Numbered from the stretch's first letter, positions 36,130-44,879 are shown. The stretch: 64,000 bases of DNA from Bradyrhizobium cajani (GCF_009759665.1 NZ_WQNE01000012.1:62001-126000), one strand, 5' to 3'. Notes: generated by a model not told the origin, from the sequence alone. Numbers and translations: made by a program.

Positions 36130-37272
36130 ATGGATTTTGACCTGAACGAGGAGCAGCGGCTTCTCAAGGAAAGCATCGACGGCCTGCTGACCGATGCCTA
36201 CGATTTCGAGCAGCGCAAGAAGTACATGAAGGAGAAGGGCGGCTGGAGCAAAACGGTCTGGCTCAAGCTCGCCGAGCAGGGCCTGCTCGGCCTGCCGTTC
36301 AGCGAGGCCGATGGCGGCTTCGGCGGCGGCGGCGTCGAGACCATGATCGTGATGGAAGCGCTCGGCAAGGCGCTGGTGCTCGAGCCTTATCTCGCAACCG
36401 TCGTGATCGGCGGCGGCTTCCTGCGCCATGCCGGCACCGACGCGCAGAAGGCCGCGCATCTGCCGGGCATCATCGACGGCAGCAAGACGCTGGCCTTCGC
36501 CCAGCTCGAGAAGAACTCGCGCTACGATCTCTTCGACGTCACCACGACGGCGAAGAAGAAGGGCGACGGCTGGATCATCGACGGCGAGAAGTTCGTCGTG
36601 CTCAACGGCGAGAATGCCGACACGCTCGTCGTCACCGCGCGCACCAGGGGCGAGCGTCGCGATCAGGGCGGCATCGGCGTATTCCTGGTGCCGGCCAATG
36701 CCAAGGGCGTCGGCAGGAAGGGCTACCCGACCCAGGACGGCCTGCACGCCGCCGACGTCACCTTCACCGGCGTCGAGCTCGGCGCCGATGCCGCGATCGG
36801 CAATCCCGAGGACTCGCTCGCGCTGATCGAGCGCGTCGTCGACGAGGCGCGCGTCGCGCTCTGCGCCGAAGCCGTCGGGTTGATGGACGAATCGCTCAAG
36901 ACCACGGTCGAGTACATCAAGACGCGAAAACAGTTCGGCGTCGCGATCGGCTCGTTCCAGTCGCTGCAGCACCGCGCCTCCGACATGTTCGTCGCCGCCG
37001 AGCAGGCGCGATCGATGTCGATGTTCGCGACCATGGCGAACGACTTCGAGAACGCCAAGGAGCGTTCCAACGCCATCGCCGCGGCCAAGGTGCAGATCGG
37101 CAAGTCGCTGAAATTCGTCGGCCAGCAGTCGATCCAGCTCCATGGCGGCATCGGCATGACCATGGAGGCGAAGATCGGCCACTACTTCAAGCGCCTCACC
37201 ATGATCGAGAACACCTTCGGCGACACCGAGTACCACCAGCGCCGTGTCGCCGATGCGGGCGGGCTGATCTGA
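36130..37272 (+). CDS. pimD: Acyl-CoA dehydrogenase, PimD-like subunit
   Basis: 380 residues. The N-terminus MDFDLNEEQRLLKESIDGLLTDAYDFEQR and the C-terminal QSIQLHGGIGMTMEAKIGHYFKRLTMIENTFGDTEYHQRRVA are acyl-CoA dehydrogenase-like. The middle region around AQLEKNSRYDLFDVTTTAKK lacks the clean FAD/substrate motif of its neighbour, as expected of the smaller partner in a heteromeric enzyme. GAGGAA precedes the ATG. Confidence 0.88.
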   Translation: MDFDLNEEQRLLKESIDGLLTDAYDFEQRKKYMKEKGGWSKTVWLKLAEQGLLGLPFSEADGGFGGGGVETMIVMEALGKALVLEPYLATVVIGGGFLRHAGTDAQKAAHLPGIIDGSKTLAFAQLEKNSRYDLFDVTTTAKKKGDGWIIDGEKFVVLNGENADTLVVTARTRGERRDQGGIGVFLVPANAKGVGRKGYPTQDGLHAADVTFTGVELGADAAIGNPEDSLALIERVVDEARVALCAEAVGLMDESLKTTVEYIKTRKQFGVAIGSFQSLQHRASDMFVAAEQARSMSMFATMANDFENAKERSNAIAAAKVQIGKSLKFVGQQSIQLHGGIGMTMEAKIGHYFKRLTMIENTFGDTEYHQRRVADAGGLI

Positions 37273-37281
37273 CGACTTGGC

Positions 37282-37374
37282 GTCATTCCGGGGCGCGCAA
37301 AGCGCGATCCCGGAATCTCGCGCCACAATCTCTGGATTCCGGGTTCACGCGCTATCGCGCGCGCCCCGGAATGA
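37282..37374. repeat. Palindromic intergenic repeat, family C, inside the pim-like operon
   Basis: GTCATTCCGGGGCGCGC...CCCGGAATCTCG and GGATTCCGGG...GCGCCCCGGAATGAC. Between the pimD-like gene and the SDR gene. Confidence 0.85.
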
Positions 37375-37398
37375 CGAAGAAGACGGAGCCCAACAACA

Positions 37399-38172
37399 AT
37401 GAAAAACACCCCGTTCGATCTCACCGGCAAGGTCGCCGTGGTCACCGGCTCCAGCCGCGGCATCGGCCGCTCCTCCGCCGAGCTGCTGGCAAAGCTCGGC
37501 GCCAAGGTCGTGGTGTCCTCGCGGAAAGCGGACGCCTGCAAGGAGGTTGCCGACGGCATCAACGCTTCCGGCGGCGATGCCATCGTCATCCCCTGCAACA
37601 TCGCGCGCAAGGCCGAGGTCGAGGCGCTGATCGCAGGCGCGACCAAACATTACGGCAAGATCGACATCCTCGTCTGCAACGCGGCGGTGAACCCGTATTA
37701 CGGCCCGCTGCTCGACATCACGGACGAGGCCTTCGACAAGATCATGGGCTCGAACGTCAAGAGCAACATCTGGCTCTCTGCGCTGGCGATCCCGCGGATG
37801 GCCGAGCGCGGCAGCGGCTCGGTCGTCATCATCTCCTCGATCGGAGGCCTGCGCGGCTCCACCGTGATCGGCGCCTACGGCATCTCGAAGGCCGCCGACT
37901 TCGCGCTGTGCCGCTCGCTTGCCGGCGAATGGGGCCCGAAGGGCGTCCGCGTCAACTGCATCGCGCCCGGCCTCGTCAAGACCGATTTCGCCCGTGCGCT
38001 GTGGGAAGACGAAGCCATGCTCAAGCGCCGCACCGCAACCACGCCGCTCCGCCGCATCGGCGAGCCCGACGAGATCGCCGGCGCCGTCGCCTACCTCGCC
38101 TCGGATGCGTCGAGCTTCATGACCGGCCAGACCATCGTCATCGACGGCGGCGTCACCACGGCGGCGGTGTAG
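37399..38172 (+). CDS. SDR-family NAD(P)-dependent oxidoreductase
   Basis: 257 residues. The cofactor motif VVTGSSRGIGRSSAELLAKLGAKVVVSSRK lies near residue 14, CNAAVNPYYGP is the structural NAG-type motif, and the catalytic Tyr/Lys are in YGISKAADFALCRSLA. The C-terminus is FMTGQTIVIDGGVTTAAV. Last gene of the plus-strand beta-oxidation operon. It may act as a hydroxyacyl-CoA dehydrogenase or on an alicyclic intermediate. Resembles DHRS4-like enzymes. Substrate not determined. Confidence 0.88.
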   Translation: MKNTPFDLTGKVAVVTGSSRGIGRSSAELLAKLGAKVVVSSRKADACKEVADGINASGGDAIVIPCNIARKAEVEALIAGATKHYGKIDILVCNAAVNPYYGPLLDITDEAFDKIMGSNVKSNIWLSALAIPRMAERGSGSVVIISSIGGLRGSTVIGAYGISKAADFALCRSLAGEWGPKGVRVNCIAPGLVKTDFARALWEDEAMLKRRTATTPLRRIGEPDEIAGAVAYLASDASSFMTGQTIVIDGGVTTAAV

Positions 38173-38187
38173 GCGCCGCCCGTTCGC

Positions 38188-39081
38188 CTAAGGCCGGCGC
38201 GCTGCGCCGCGCTCGGTCAGAGCGCTTTCGATGGAGCGCACGACGATCAGGGCGGACCGTTCGTCGAGATGTACGCCGTCGGCCCAGCGCAGCTCGCTCC
38301 GCGGCGGATCAATCGGCAGCCAGAGCGCTCGGTCCGGGAAAGCCTCGTGGATGATCGCGCCGGTCATCCTGACGAAGCGGGAGTCCGCGATCTCCGGCGC
38401 AAACGGAATCTCGGTCAGGAAGACGCGGGCGCCGCGCCGCTGAAGCTCCTCGATGAGCTGCCGGAGACGGATCGCATTGGCCCGCGCCGGCACGGTCGGG
38501 TCGCCCTCGTTCATCTGTTCTACGGTGCGGTCGAGATAGACCCTGTTGTCGAAAGTGCTCGGCGGCTGGCCGAGCAGGCGATCCCGCTCGGCACGCGCCT
38601 GGGCCGGATCCGGCGGCGCGTGATTCCATGTTTCGTAGGCCGCAACCGCCGTTCGCACCGGGCGCAGCAACGGCGCCTCCGCACCCGCGCCATGTGAAAA
38701 TCTCTCGATCAGCGCGCCGTCGGGTTCGCGCGACAACACATTCGTCTCGACGAGAACGGTCTTTGGCAGGCGCGCTTGCTTCGCGACGATCTCGAGCCCG
38801 GTCACCGGCGAGCCTCCGGCCAGCGCCAGGTTGCGGACGCGGGGAAGCGAGAAATACTCCTCCTTGAGACGCCATGTCACCGAGCTGCCGACCAGCACGA
38901 TATCAGGCGTGGGCTCCCGCACATAGCGGTTGAGGGTGACGAGGCTGCCGTCGCGGGTGGTGACGGCCGGCTGTCGGAGCGCCGCGCCGAATCGCGCCGT
39001 GGCCAGGCCGCCGGCAAGCAGCAGCGCAGCCGCGACACAGATGCACTTGATCATCCACGAAAGCGTTGATTCCTGCCGCAT
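38188..39081 (-). CDS. SGNH/AlgX-like protein paired with an MBOAT acyltransferase
   Basis: 297 residues from the ATG at 39081, 1 nt after the MBOAT stop, so coupled. It has an N-terminal signal anchor (MIKCICVAAALLLAGGLATARFG), then DIVLVGSSVTWRL, which resembles the first block of DltD/AlgX/AlgJ-type SGNH-fold proteins (GSS). A late DGVHLDERSALIVV resembles the DxxH catalytic block. Such proteins work with MBOAT partners in O-acetylating an exported polysaccharide. Which glycan is modified is unknown. The assignment rests on short motifs plus context. Confidence 0.65.
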   Translation of the reverse strand: MRQESTLSWMIKCICVAAALLLAGGLATARFGAALRQPAVTTRDGSLVTLNRYVREPTPDIVLVGSSVTWRLKEEYFSLPRVRNLALAGGSPVTGLEIVAKQARLPKTVLVETNVLSREPDGALIERFSHGAGAEAPLLRPVRTAVAAYETWNHAPPDPAQARAERDRLLGQPPSTFDNRVYLDRTVEQMNEGDPTVPARANAIRLRQLIEELQRRGARVFLTEIPFAPEIADSRFVRMTGAIIHEAFPDRALWLPIDPPRSELRWADGVHLDERSALIVVRSIESALTERGAARRP

Positions 39082-39082
39082 G

Positions 39083-40438
39083 TCAGAACTGGAAGTAGAT
39101 GAAGGCGCTGTCGGGCCCGGCTTCGAGATAAGCCAGCGCCGCCAGCGCACCATAGAGATACGGCTCCCATCGCCGCAACCCGCCATCGACGAGCGCGCCG
39201 ATGCCGACATGCTGGATGATCACCGGCAGGGCGTAGAGCAGGGCGAGATTGGTGAACAGTTTTGGCGGATTGGGCGCGTCCGTTGCGATGAACATTCCCT
39301 TCAGATAGCCGAGCGCGTGGTCGAAGTTCGGCAGCTTGAAGAAGATCCAGAGCATCGTGACGCAGAAGAAGACGATGCCCATCCGGATCACCCGCACCGC
39401 ACTGCTATCGCCGAGAAGTGTCAGGAACGGCCGCTCGACGACGAGCAGCAGCCCGTGCGCCATGCCCCACAGCGCGTAGCTCAGGCTCGCGCCATGCCAG
39501 AGCCCGCCGAGCGTCATCACGATCATTAGGTTGAGATAGGTTCGCCCCGTGCCGTGCCGGTTGCCGCCGAGGGGAATGTACAGATAGGTCCTGAGCCAGC
39601 TCGACAGGGAGATGTGCCAGCGGGTCCAGAACTCCGAGAACGACGTCGAGATGTAGGGCAGGTTGAAGTTCACGGGCAGGCGATAGCCGAACAGCAGACC
39701 GAGGCCGAGCGCGATCGCCGAGTAGCCGAAGAAGTCGGCGTAGATCTGGTAGCTGTAGAGGAACACGAGCAGCCAGCGATCCTGCGTGCGCAGCGTCTCG
39801 TAGAGCGGGAAGTCCATATAGGACGTCATCTCGTTGAGATTGTTCGCCACGTACAGCTTGAAGAAATAGCCGACCAGGATCCACTTCGCCGCCTCGACGA
39901 AGGCAACGTCACTGATCCGCTTGGGAACGATCTGCGGCATGAACTGGGCCGCGCGCGTGATTGGGCCGGACACCAGCTGCGGGAAGAAGATGATGTAGAG
40001 GAACACCTCGCGCAGGCGCACGGTGCGCTTCTCGCGCGTCAGGTCGACCAGCAGGCTGATGTTGTGGAACACGAAGAACGAGATGCCGATCGGCAGCGGC
40101 AGCCGCAACAGGAAATCGACCGGTGCGACGCCGGTGAGGTGGGCCGCCGCGGCGTCAACGAACAGGAATTTGTACTTGAAGAACGCCAGCAGGCCGAGAT
40201 TGAAGACGATGCCGGCCGGCATCCAGACGGTTCGGTTCTCGAACGCGAGCACCAGGCAGACCTGGGTTCCGAGCACCGCGACCAGCAGTAGCGGCAATAG
40301 CTCCGGCTGGCCGAAGCCGTAGAAGAACACGCTCGCGGCCACGAGCAGCTGCACCTGGAAATGGCGCAGAGGCGGCAGGTAATAGGCGCCGAACACGACC
40401 GCGACGAAAACGCCAAACTGAAAAGAGGTGAAAGTCAT
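39083..40438 (-). CDS. MBOAT-family O-acyltransferase (AlgI/DltB-like)
   Basis: 451-residue polytopic membrane protein. It begins MTFTSFQFGVFVAVVFGAYYLPP, the AlgI-family opening. EFWTRWHISLSSWLRTYLYIPLGGNRHG and GGLWHGASLSYALWGMAHGLLL are hallmark MBOAT segments, the latter with the conserved catalytic His. It transfers acyl (usually acetyl) groups across the inner membrane to an extracellular polysaccharide. Followed by its SGNH-like partner. The first gene of a two-gene operon. Confidence 0.92.
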   Translation of the reverse strand: MTFTSFQFGVFVAVVFGAYYLPPLRHFQVQLLVAASVFFYGFGQPELLPLLLVAVLGTQVCLVLAFENRTVWMPAGIVFNLGLLAFFKYKFLFVDAAAAHLTGVAPVDFLLRLPLPIGISFFVFHNISLLVDLTREKRTVRLREVFLYIIFFPQLVSGPITRAAQFMPQIVPKRISDVAFVEAAKWILVGYFFKLYVANNLNEMTSYMDFPLYETLRTQDRWLLVFLYSYQIYADFFGYSAIALGLGLLFGYRLPVNFNLPYISTSFSEFWTRWHISLSSWLRTYLYIPLGGNRHGTGRTYLNLMIVMTLGGLWHGASLSYALWGMAHGLLLVVERPFLTLLGDSSAVRVIRMGIVFFCVTMLWIFFKLPNFDHALGYLKGMFIATDAPNPPKLFTNLALLYALPVIIQHVGIGALVDGGLRRWEPYLYGALAALAYLEAGPDSAFIYFQF

Positions 40439-40536
40439 GCCGCCCCGTTTGCCGGTCCGGCGTGTACCATCTTTGCGGGAGCGCTCCTAGAGCATGATGA
40501 GACAACGCTTGATCGTTGCAACGACAGAGATGCGCT

Positions 40537-40654
40537 CCCTCTCCCGCTTGCGGGAGAGGGTCGGGGAGAGGGTGTTTCCGCAAAGGGACAATCCCCAAGA
40601 GGAGAAAGCCCTCACCCGGCGCTTTGCGCCGACCTCTCCCGCACGCGGGAGAGG
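40537..40654. repeat. Palindromic intergenic repeat, family A
   Basis: CCCTCTCCCGCTTGCGGGAGAGGG, then CCCTCACCCGGCGC...CCTCTCCCGCACGCGGGAGAGG. It lies in the 384-nt gap between the MBOAT gene and glpK. I see no gene there. Confidence 0.78.
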
Positions 40655-40822
40655 CGAACGACCCCGCGGCACGATCCAACCTGAGGCTAGCCTCCCGGAT
40701 CGGCCGCCATATGTACCGTCGAACGCCGCGACACCCGCGGCGGCCTTGACCTTCCGCCTCCAATCCGCTCCCTTTGGCACGACACAATGATCCCCTCCGG
40801 GGAAACGCCAAGGTAAGCCGCC

Positions 40823-42328
40823 ATGTCTTTCGTCCTTGCCATCGACCAGGGCACCACCTCTTCGCGCGCGATCGTGTTTCGCGGCGATATTTCCATCGCG
40901 GCGAAGGCGCAGGCCGAGTTTCCGCAGCATTTCCCGGCCTCGGGCTGGGTCGAGCACGAGCCGGAGGACATCTGGACCTCGACCGTGATGGTCTGCCGCG
41001 AGGCCATCGAGCGCGCCGGCATCAGCGCAAAGGACATCGCCGCGATCGGCATCACCAACCAGCGCGAGACCACCGTGGTGTGGGACCGCGCCACCGGGCA
41101 GGCCGTGCACCGCGCCATCGTCTGGCAGGACCGCCGCACCGCCGACATCTGCGCGAAACTGAAAGCGGACGGCCGCGAGCCGGTGATCTCCGAGAAGACC
41201 GGCCTGATCATCGACCCCTATTTCTCCGGCACCAAGGTCGCCTGGATCCTCGACCACGTCCCCGGCGCCCGCGCGCGTGCCGCGCGCGGCGAATTGATGT
41301 TCGGCACCATCGATTGCTATCTGCTCTGGCGCCTCACCGGCGGCAAGGTGCACGCCACCGACGCCACCAATGCTTCACGCACGCTGCTGTTCAACATCCA
41401 CACGGGACAGTGGGACGACGAGCTGCTGGAGATCATCGGCGTGCCGCGCTCGATGCTGCCCGAGGTGAAGGATTCCTCCGCGCGCTTCGGCGAGAGCACG
41501 CCCGACCTGTTCGGCGGCCCCATCGTCATCTCCGGCATCGCCGGCGACCAGCAGGCTGCGACCATCGGCCAGGCCTGCTTCCGCCCGGGCATGATGAAGT
41601 CGACCTACGGCACCGGCTGCTTTGCGCTGCTCAACACCGGGACCACGCCGGTGGTGTCGAAGAACAAGCTGCTCACCACCGTCGCCTATCAGCTCGCGGG
41701 AAAACGCACCTATGCGCTCGAAGGCTCGATCTTCGTTGCAGGCTCCGCGGTGCAATGGCTGCGCGACGGCCTCGGCATCATCAAGCACGCCGCCGAGACC
41801 GGCCCGCTCGCCGATCAGTCCGATTCCATGCAGAGCGTCTATCTCGTCCCCGCCTTCGTCGGCATGGGCGCGCCCTACTGGAATCCGCGCGTGCGCGGCG
41901 CACTGTTCGGCCTCACCCGCAACACCGGCCCGGCCGAGCTCGCCCATGCCGCGCTGGAGAGCGTGTGTTATCAGACCTTCGATCTCTGGGCCGCGATGCG
42001 CGCGGACTGGCCGAGCTCGGAGACCGCCAGCGTCGTGCTGCGCGTCGACGGCGGCATGACCGCATCCGACTGGACCATGCAGCGTCTCGCCGATTTGCTG
42101 GATGCTCCCGTCGATCGTCCCGTGATCCAGGAAACCACGGCACTCGGCGCAGCGTATCTCGCGGGTCTCCAGGCCGGCGTCTATCCCGAGCCGACCAAAT
42201 TCGCCGACAACTGGCGCCTCGAGCACCGCTTCAGGCCGAACATGAGCCAGGCGACGCGCGATCGAAAGCTCGCGGGATGGGCGAGGGCGGTGAAGGGCGT
42301 GCTGGCGAGCGATGAGGGGGAGGGCTGA
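40823..42328 (+). CDS. glpK: Glycerol kinase
   Basis: 501 residues, full family length. The FGGY-family N-terminus LAIDQGTTSSRAIVF (phosphate-binding loop), ITNQRETTVVWDRATG, and TDATNASRTLLFNIHTGQWDD are diagnostic of glycerol kinase. The C-terminal domain has RVDGGMTASDWTMQRLADLL and ETTALGAAYLAGL. AAGGTAAG precedes the ATG. It converts glycerol to glycerol 3-phosphate. No glpF, glpD or glpR is adjacent. The 3' part is duplicated about 1.8 kb downstream. Confidence 0.97.
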   Translation: MSFVLAIDQGTTSSRAIVFRGDISIAAKAQAEFPQHFPASGWVEHEPEDIWTSTVMVCREAIERAGISAKDIAAIGITNQRETTVVWDRATGQAVHRAIVWQDRRTADICAKLKADGREPVISEKTGLIIDPYFSGTKVAWILDHVPGARARAARGELMFGTIDCYLLWRLTGGKVHATDATNASRTLLFNIHTGQWDDELLEIIGVPRSMLPEVKDSSARFGESTPDLFGGPIVISGIAGDQQAATIGQACFRPGMMKSTYGTGCFALLNTGTTPVVSKNKLLTTVAYQLAGKRTYALEGSIFVAGSAVQWLRDGLGIIKHAAETGPLADQSDSMQSVYLVPAFVGMGAPYWNPRVRGALFGLTRNTGPAELAHAALESVCYQTFDLWAAMRADWPSSETASVVLRVDGGMTASDWTMQRLADLLDAPVDRPVIQETTALGAAYLAGLQAGVYPEPTKFADNWRLEHRFRPNMSQATRDRKLAGWARAVKGVLASDEGEG

Positions 42329-42338
42329 CACGCACATC

Positions 42339-42486
42339 GTCGTCCCTGCGAACGCAGGGACCCATACCGCGGAATCTATCGATCGTTGATGGTGGCAGTA
42401 TCGAACTCCGAGCCTTCGCCAAACTCCATCCTGTGGCTATGGGTCCCGGATCGGCGCTACGCTGCGCTTCGCTTGTCCGGGACGAC
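42339..42486. repeat. Intergenic inverted repeat, family D (GTCCCTGCG...GACGAC)
   Basis: CGTCGTCCCTGCGAACGCAGGGACCCAT and, further on, ATGGGTCCCGGAT...GTCCGGGACGAC form nested hairpins. Related to 46891-47031. It fills the gap between glpK and the GNAT gene. Confidence 0.7.
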
Positions 42487-42543
42487 AATGGAGTGTGTCG
42501 CGCCAGTTCAGGAGTCTCTCGCGATGAATCGGAGCAAGCAGGC

Positions 42544-43137
42544 ATGATCCTCCCCGACGGCTATTCCGACGTTCCCGCCGGCAAGATCGCCGCCGTCGTC
42601 ACCCATCTCGAGATGACCGCACCTCCCGCGCGCCGCGACGATCCGCCAGGCAGCTGGTCCCTGCGCAAGGTGGATACTCCCGCGCTTCCTTGGTATCGCG
42701 GCCTCTTCCGTCGCGTCGGCGAGGAGTGGCTGTGGTTTTCGCGCCCGCGCATGAATGATGCGGAGCTCGCCGCGGTCATCCACGCGCCGGGCGTCGAAGT
42801 CTACGCACTCTCCGTGGACGGCCGCGACGAAGGCCTGCTGGAGCTGGATTTCCGCGAGCCCGCCCAGTGCGAGCTGGTCTATTTCGGCGTCACCGCAGGT
42901 TTGATCGGCAAAGGCGCCGCCCGCTTCCTGATGAACCGCGCACTGGAGCGCGCATGGTCAGGCGAGGTCCGCCGCGTCTGGGTGCACACCTGCACCTTCG
43001 ACCATCCCTCCGCCGTCGCATTCTACCAGCGCTCCGGCTTCCGCCCCTTCCGCCGCCAGATCGAGATCGCCGACGACCCCCGCCTCGACGGCACGGCGCC
43101 GCGCGATGCGGCGAAGCATGTGCCGATCATCGAGTAG
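42544..43137 (+). CDS. GNAT-family N-acetyltransferase
   Basis: 197 residues from the ATG at 42544. The acetyl-CoA-binding region ELVYFGVTAGLIGKGAARFLMNRALERAW is followed by VWVHTCTFDHPSAVAFYQRSGFRPFRRQIEI, the GNAT core with the conserved Tyr in FYQRSGF. Upstream in-frame codons fall in the repeat. Substrate unknown. It sits between intact glpK and the glpK fragment, so it may have been carried along in whatever rearrangement created the duplication. Confidence 0.85.
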   Translation: MILPDGYSDVPAGKIAAVVTHLEMTAPPARRDDPPGSWSLRKVDTPALPWYRGLFRRVGEEWLWFSRPRMNDAELAAVIHAPGVEVYALSVDGRDEGLLELDFREPAQCELVYFGVTAGLIGKGAARFLMNRALERAWSGEVRRVWVHTCTFDHPSAVAFYQRSGFRPFRRQIEIADDPRLDGTAPRDAAKHVPIIE

Positions 43138-43151
43138 TTCGCGGGATGGCC

Positions 43152-43185
43152 GTAGCCCGGATGAGCGCAGCGACATCCGGGACAG
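43152..43185. repeat. Short repeat, family E (GTAGCCCGGATG...ATCCGGGACAG)
   Basis: GTAGCCCGGATGAGCGCAGC...CATCCGGGACAG, a small imperfect palindrome. Two more copies flank the glpK fragment. Confidence 0.7.
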
Positions 43186-43236
43186 CCCTCCCCGCATGTC
43201 GCTTCGCTCATGAGGGCTTCTCGGCGCCTCGACATC

Positions 43237-43321
43237 GTCATTGCGAGGAGCCCTTGCGACGAAGCAATCCAGACTGTCTCCGCGGCGGGATTCTGGATTG
43301 CTTCGCTGCGCTCGCAATGAC
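43237..43321. repeat. Palindromic intergenic repeat, family B
   Basis: GTCATTGCGAGGAGC...GAAGCAATCCAG and its inverted half GGATTGCTTCG...GCTCGCAATGAC. Confidence 0.8.
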
Positions 43322-43375
43322 GGATTGCGAGCGCCGCCGTCGCTCTTCAACTTGCATATCACGCGCGCCAGCTTC

Positions 43376-43410
43376 GTAGCCCGGATGGAGCGCAGCGCAA
43401 TCCGGGACAG
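43376..43410. repeat. Short repeat, family E, at the junction of the glpK fragment
   Basis: GTAGCCCGGATGGAGCGCAG...CAATCCGGGACAG ends at 43410. Similarity to glpK begins 3 nt later. The repeat therefore marks the left breakpoint. Confidence 0.75.
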
Positions 43411-43412
43411 TG

Positions 43413-44120
43413 TTCCCGCTGCTCAATACCGGCACCACGCCTGTCGTGTCGAAGAACAAGCTGCTCACCACCGTCGCCTATCAGCTCGAGGGCAAGCGCA
43501 CCTACGCGCTCGAAGGCTCGATCTTCGTCGCAGGAAGCGCGGTGCAATGGCTGCGCGACGGCCTCGGCATCATCAAGCACGCCGCCGAGACCGGCCCGCT
43601 CGCCGACCAGTCCGATTCCATGCAGAGCGTCTATCTCGTCCCCGCCTTCGTCGGCATGGGCGCGCCCTACTGGAATCCGCGCGTGCGCGGCGCGCTGTTC
43701 GGCCTCACCCGCAACACCGGCCCCGCCGAACTCGCCCACGCCGCGCTGGAGAGCGTGTGTTACCAGACCTTCGATCTCTGGGCCGCGATGCGCGCGGATT
43801 GGCCGAGCTCGGAAACGGCCAGCGTCGTGCTGCGCGTCGACGGCGGCATGACCGCATCTGACTGGACCATGCAGCGCCTCGCCGATTTGCTGGATGCTCC
43901 CGTCGATCGTCCCGTGATCCAGGAGACCACGGCACTCGGCGCAGCGTATCTCGCGGGTCTCCAGGCCGGCGTCTATCCCGAGCCGACCAAATTTGCCGAC
44001 AACTGGCGCCTCGAGCACCGCTTCAGGCCGAACATGAGCCAGGCCACGCGCGATCGGAAGCTCGCAGGATGGGCAAGGGCGGTGAAGGGTGTGCTGGCGA
44101 GCGATGAGGGGGAGGGGTAG
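43413..44120 (+). pseudogene. 3' fragment of a second glycerol kinase gene
   Basis: This segment aligns without gaps to glpK 41621-42328 and encodes residues 268-501 plus the stop. The N-terminal 267 residues, including the phosphate loop and most of the first ASKHA domain, are missing, so it cannot be a working kinase. By hand count about 34 of 705 bases differ from glpK, nearly all at third positions. Only an Ala-to-Pro at the junction codon and one Ala-to-Glu change the protein, and the stop is TAG instead of TGA. A GTG at 43410 keeps the frame open but has no ribosome site. Flanked by family E repeats. Confidence 0.93.
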
Positions 44121-44129
44121 GAGCGTCCC

Positions 44130-44161
44130 GTAGTTCAGATGAAGCGCAGCTTAGTCCGGGA
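44130..44161. repeat. Short repeat, family E, right of the glpK fragment
   Basis: GTAGTTCAGATGAAGCGCAG...TTAGTCCGGGA is a diverged copy of the element at 43376, 10 nt after the fragment's stop. It marks the probable right limit of the rearranged block. Confidence 0.55.
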
Positions 44162-44222
44162 TCGGCGCGTCCAATCTCCGATAACCCGCGGTTGCGCTGG
44201 CTCCATCCAGGCCACAGCCTAT

Positions 44223-44777
44223 TTAGGTGGGCACTTCATACGGCGTGAGGCGCCATAGCCGTTCGGGCAGCGACTCCATTTCCGGAAGCGCAAGCTCGCC
44301 ATAGCTGGAGCGAAGCGGCAGTTCTGGCTTCCAGGAATGAATCGCAAAGACCACACGATACTGCAGCATGTCGGGCAACTTGCACGAATATTCGCCGATC
44401 ACTGTCTCGCCATCGGCGGTCAGGAACTTTGCGTTCCATGCCACTTCCCATTTGTTCTCAGGGCGCAATGGATCCGGCTGAACGAACTCGCTGATGTTGA
44501 AAGCAGCGTCGGGATCCGTTACGAGCATCTCGATTATCGCTACGTCATCCATGTACGAGCGAAGATACCGTTCCCATTCTTGCCGATCTTCGGCCGTAAG
44601 CGGTCGTATTTCATCACCGCGACCGTGTTGGCGCAGGAATCCTTTCAGCTCGTCCGGAAATTTGCTCGCGTCGCGGTCGTCGATTTCCTGACGCAGGAAG
44701 CGGCTATATGCCGTCCAGTCAGCGCTGAGCGAATAAATTCCGATGACTTTCAGGGGCGGGGACTTGCTTGCCGTCAT
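44223..44777 (-). CDS. Hypothetical protein
   Basis: 184 residues from the ATG at 44777. An in-frame codon 20 triplets upstream (44837) is possible but adds a Cys/Thr-rich stretch. No signal peptide, no membrane segment and no motif I recognise. The sequence is acidic and soluble-looking (RYLRSYMDDVAIIEMLVTDPDAAFNISEFVQPD). Codon use is visibly less G/C-biased in third positions than in flanking genes, which with its position beside the glpK rearrangement suggests later acquisition. Function unknown. Confidence 0.65.
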   Translation of the reverse strand: MTASKSPPLKVIGIYSLSADWTAYSRFLRQEIDDRDASKFPDELKGFLRQHGRGDEIRPLTAEDRQEWERYLRSYMDDVAIIEMLVTDPDAAFNISEFVQPDPLRPENKWEVAWNAKFLTADGETVIGEYSCKLPDMLQYRVVFAIHSWKPELPLRSSYGELALPEMESLPERLWRLTPYEVPT

Positions 44778-44879
44778 TCGTTCCGGGCCTTTGGCTAAGG
44801 TGCACGCCAAAGTAGTGCAGGTGACGACGCATACCAAGGTGGTCTATAGATTTTACCCAACCAGAAGAGATGGCAGCCC

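Noticed and set aside
40770..40800. Sigma-54-like promoter before glpK
   Set aside because: TGGCACG is present at 40775, but no TTGC element follows at the required spacing.
43413..44120. glpK fragment as an assembly duplication
   Set aside because: About 34 base differences spread along the segment and a different stop codon exclude a simple copy artefact.
42544..44120. The glpK fragment as a functional short protein
   Set aside because: Its only upstream start codon (GTG 43410) lacks a ribosome site, lies in a repeat, and the product would lack the ATP-phosphate-binding half of the kinase.
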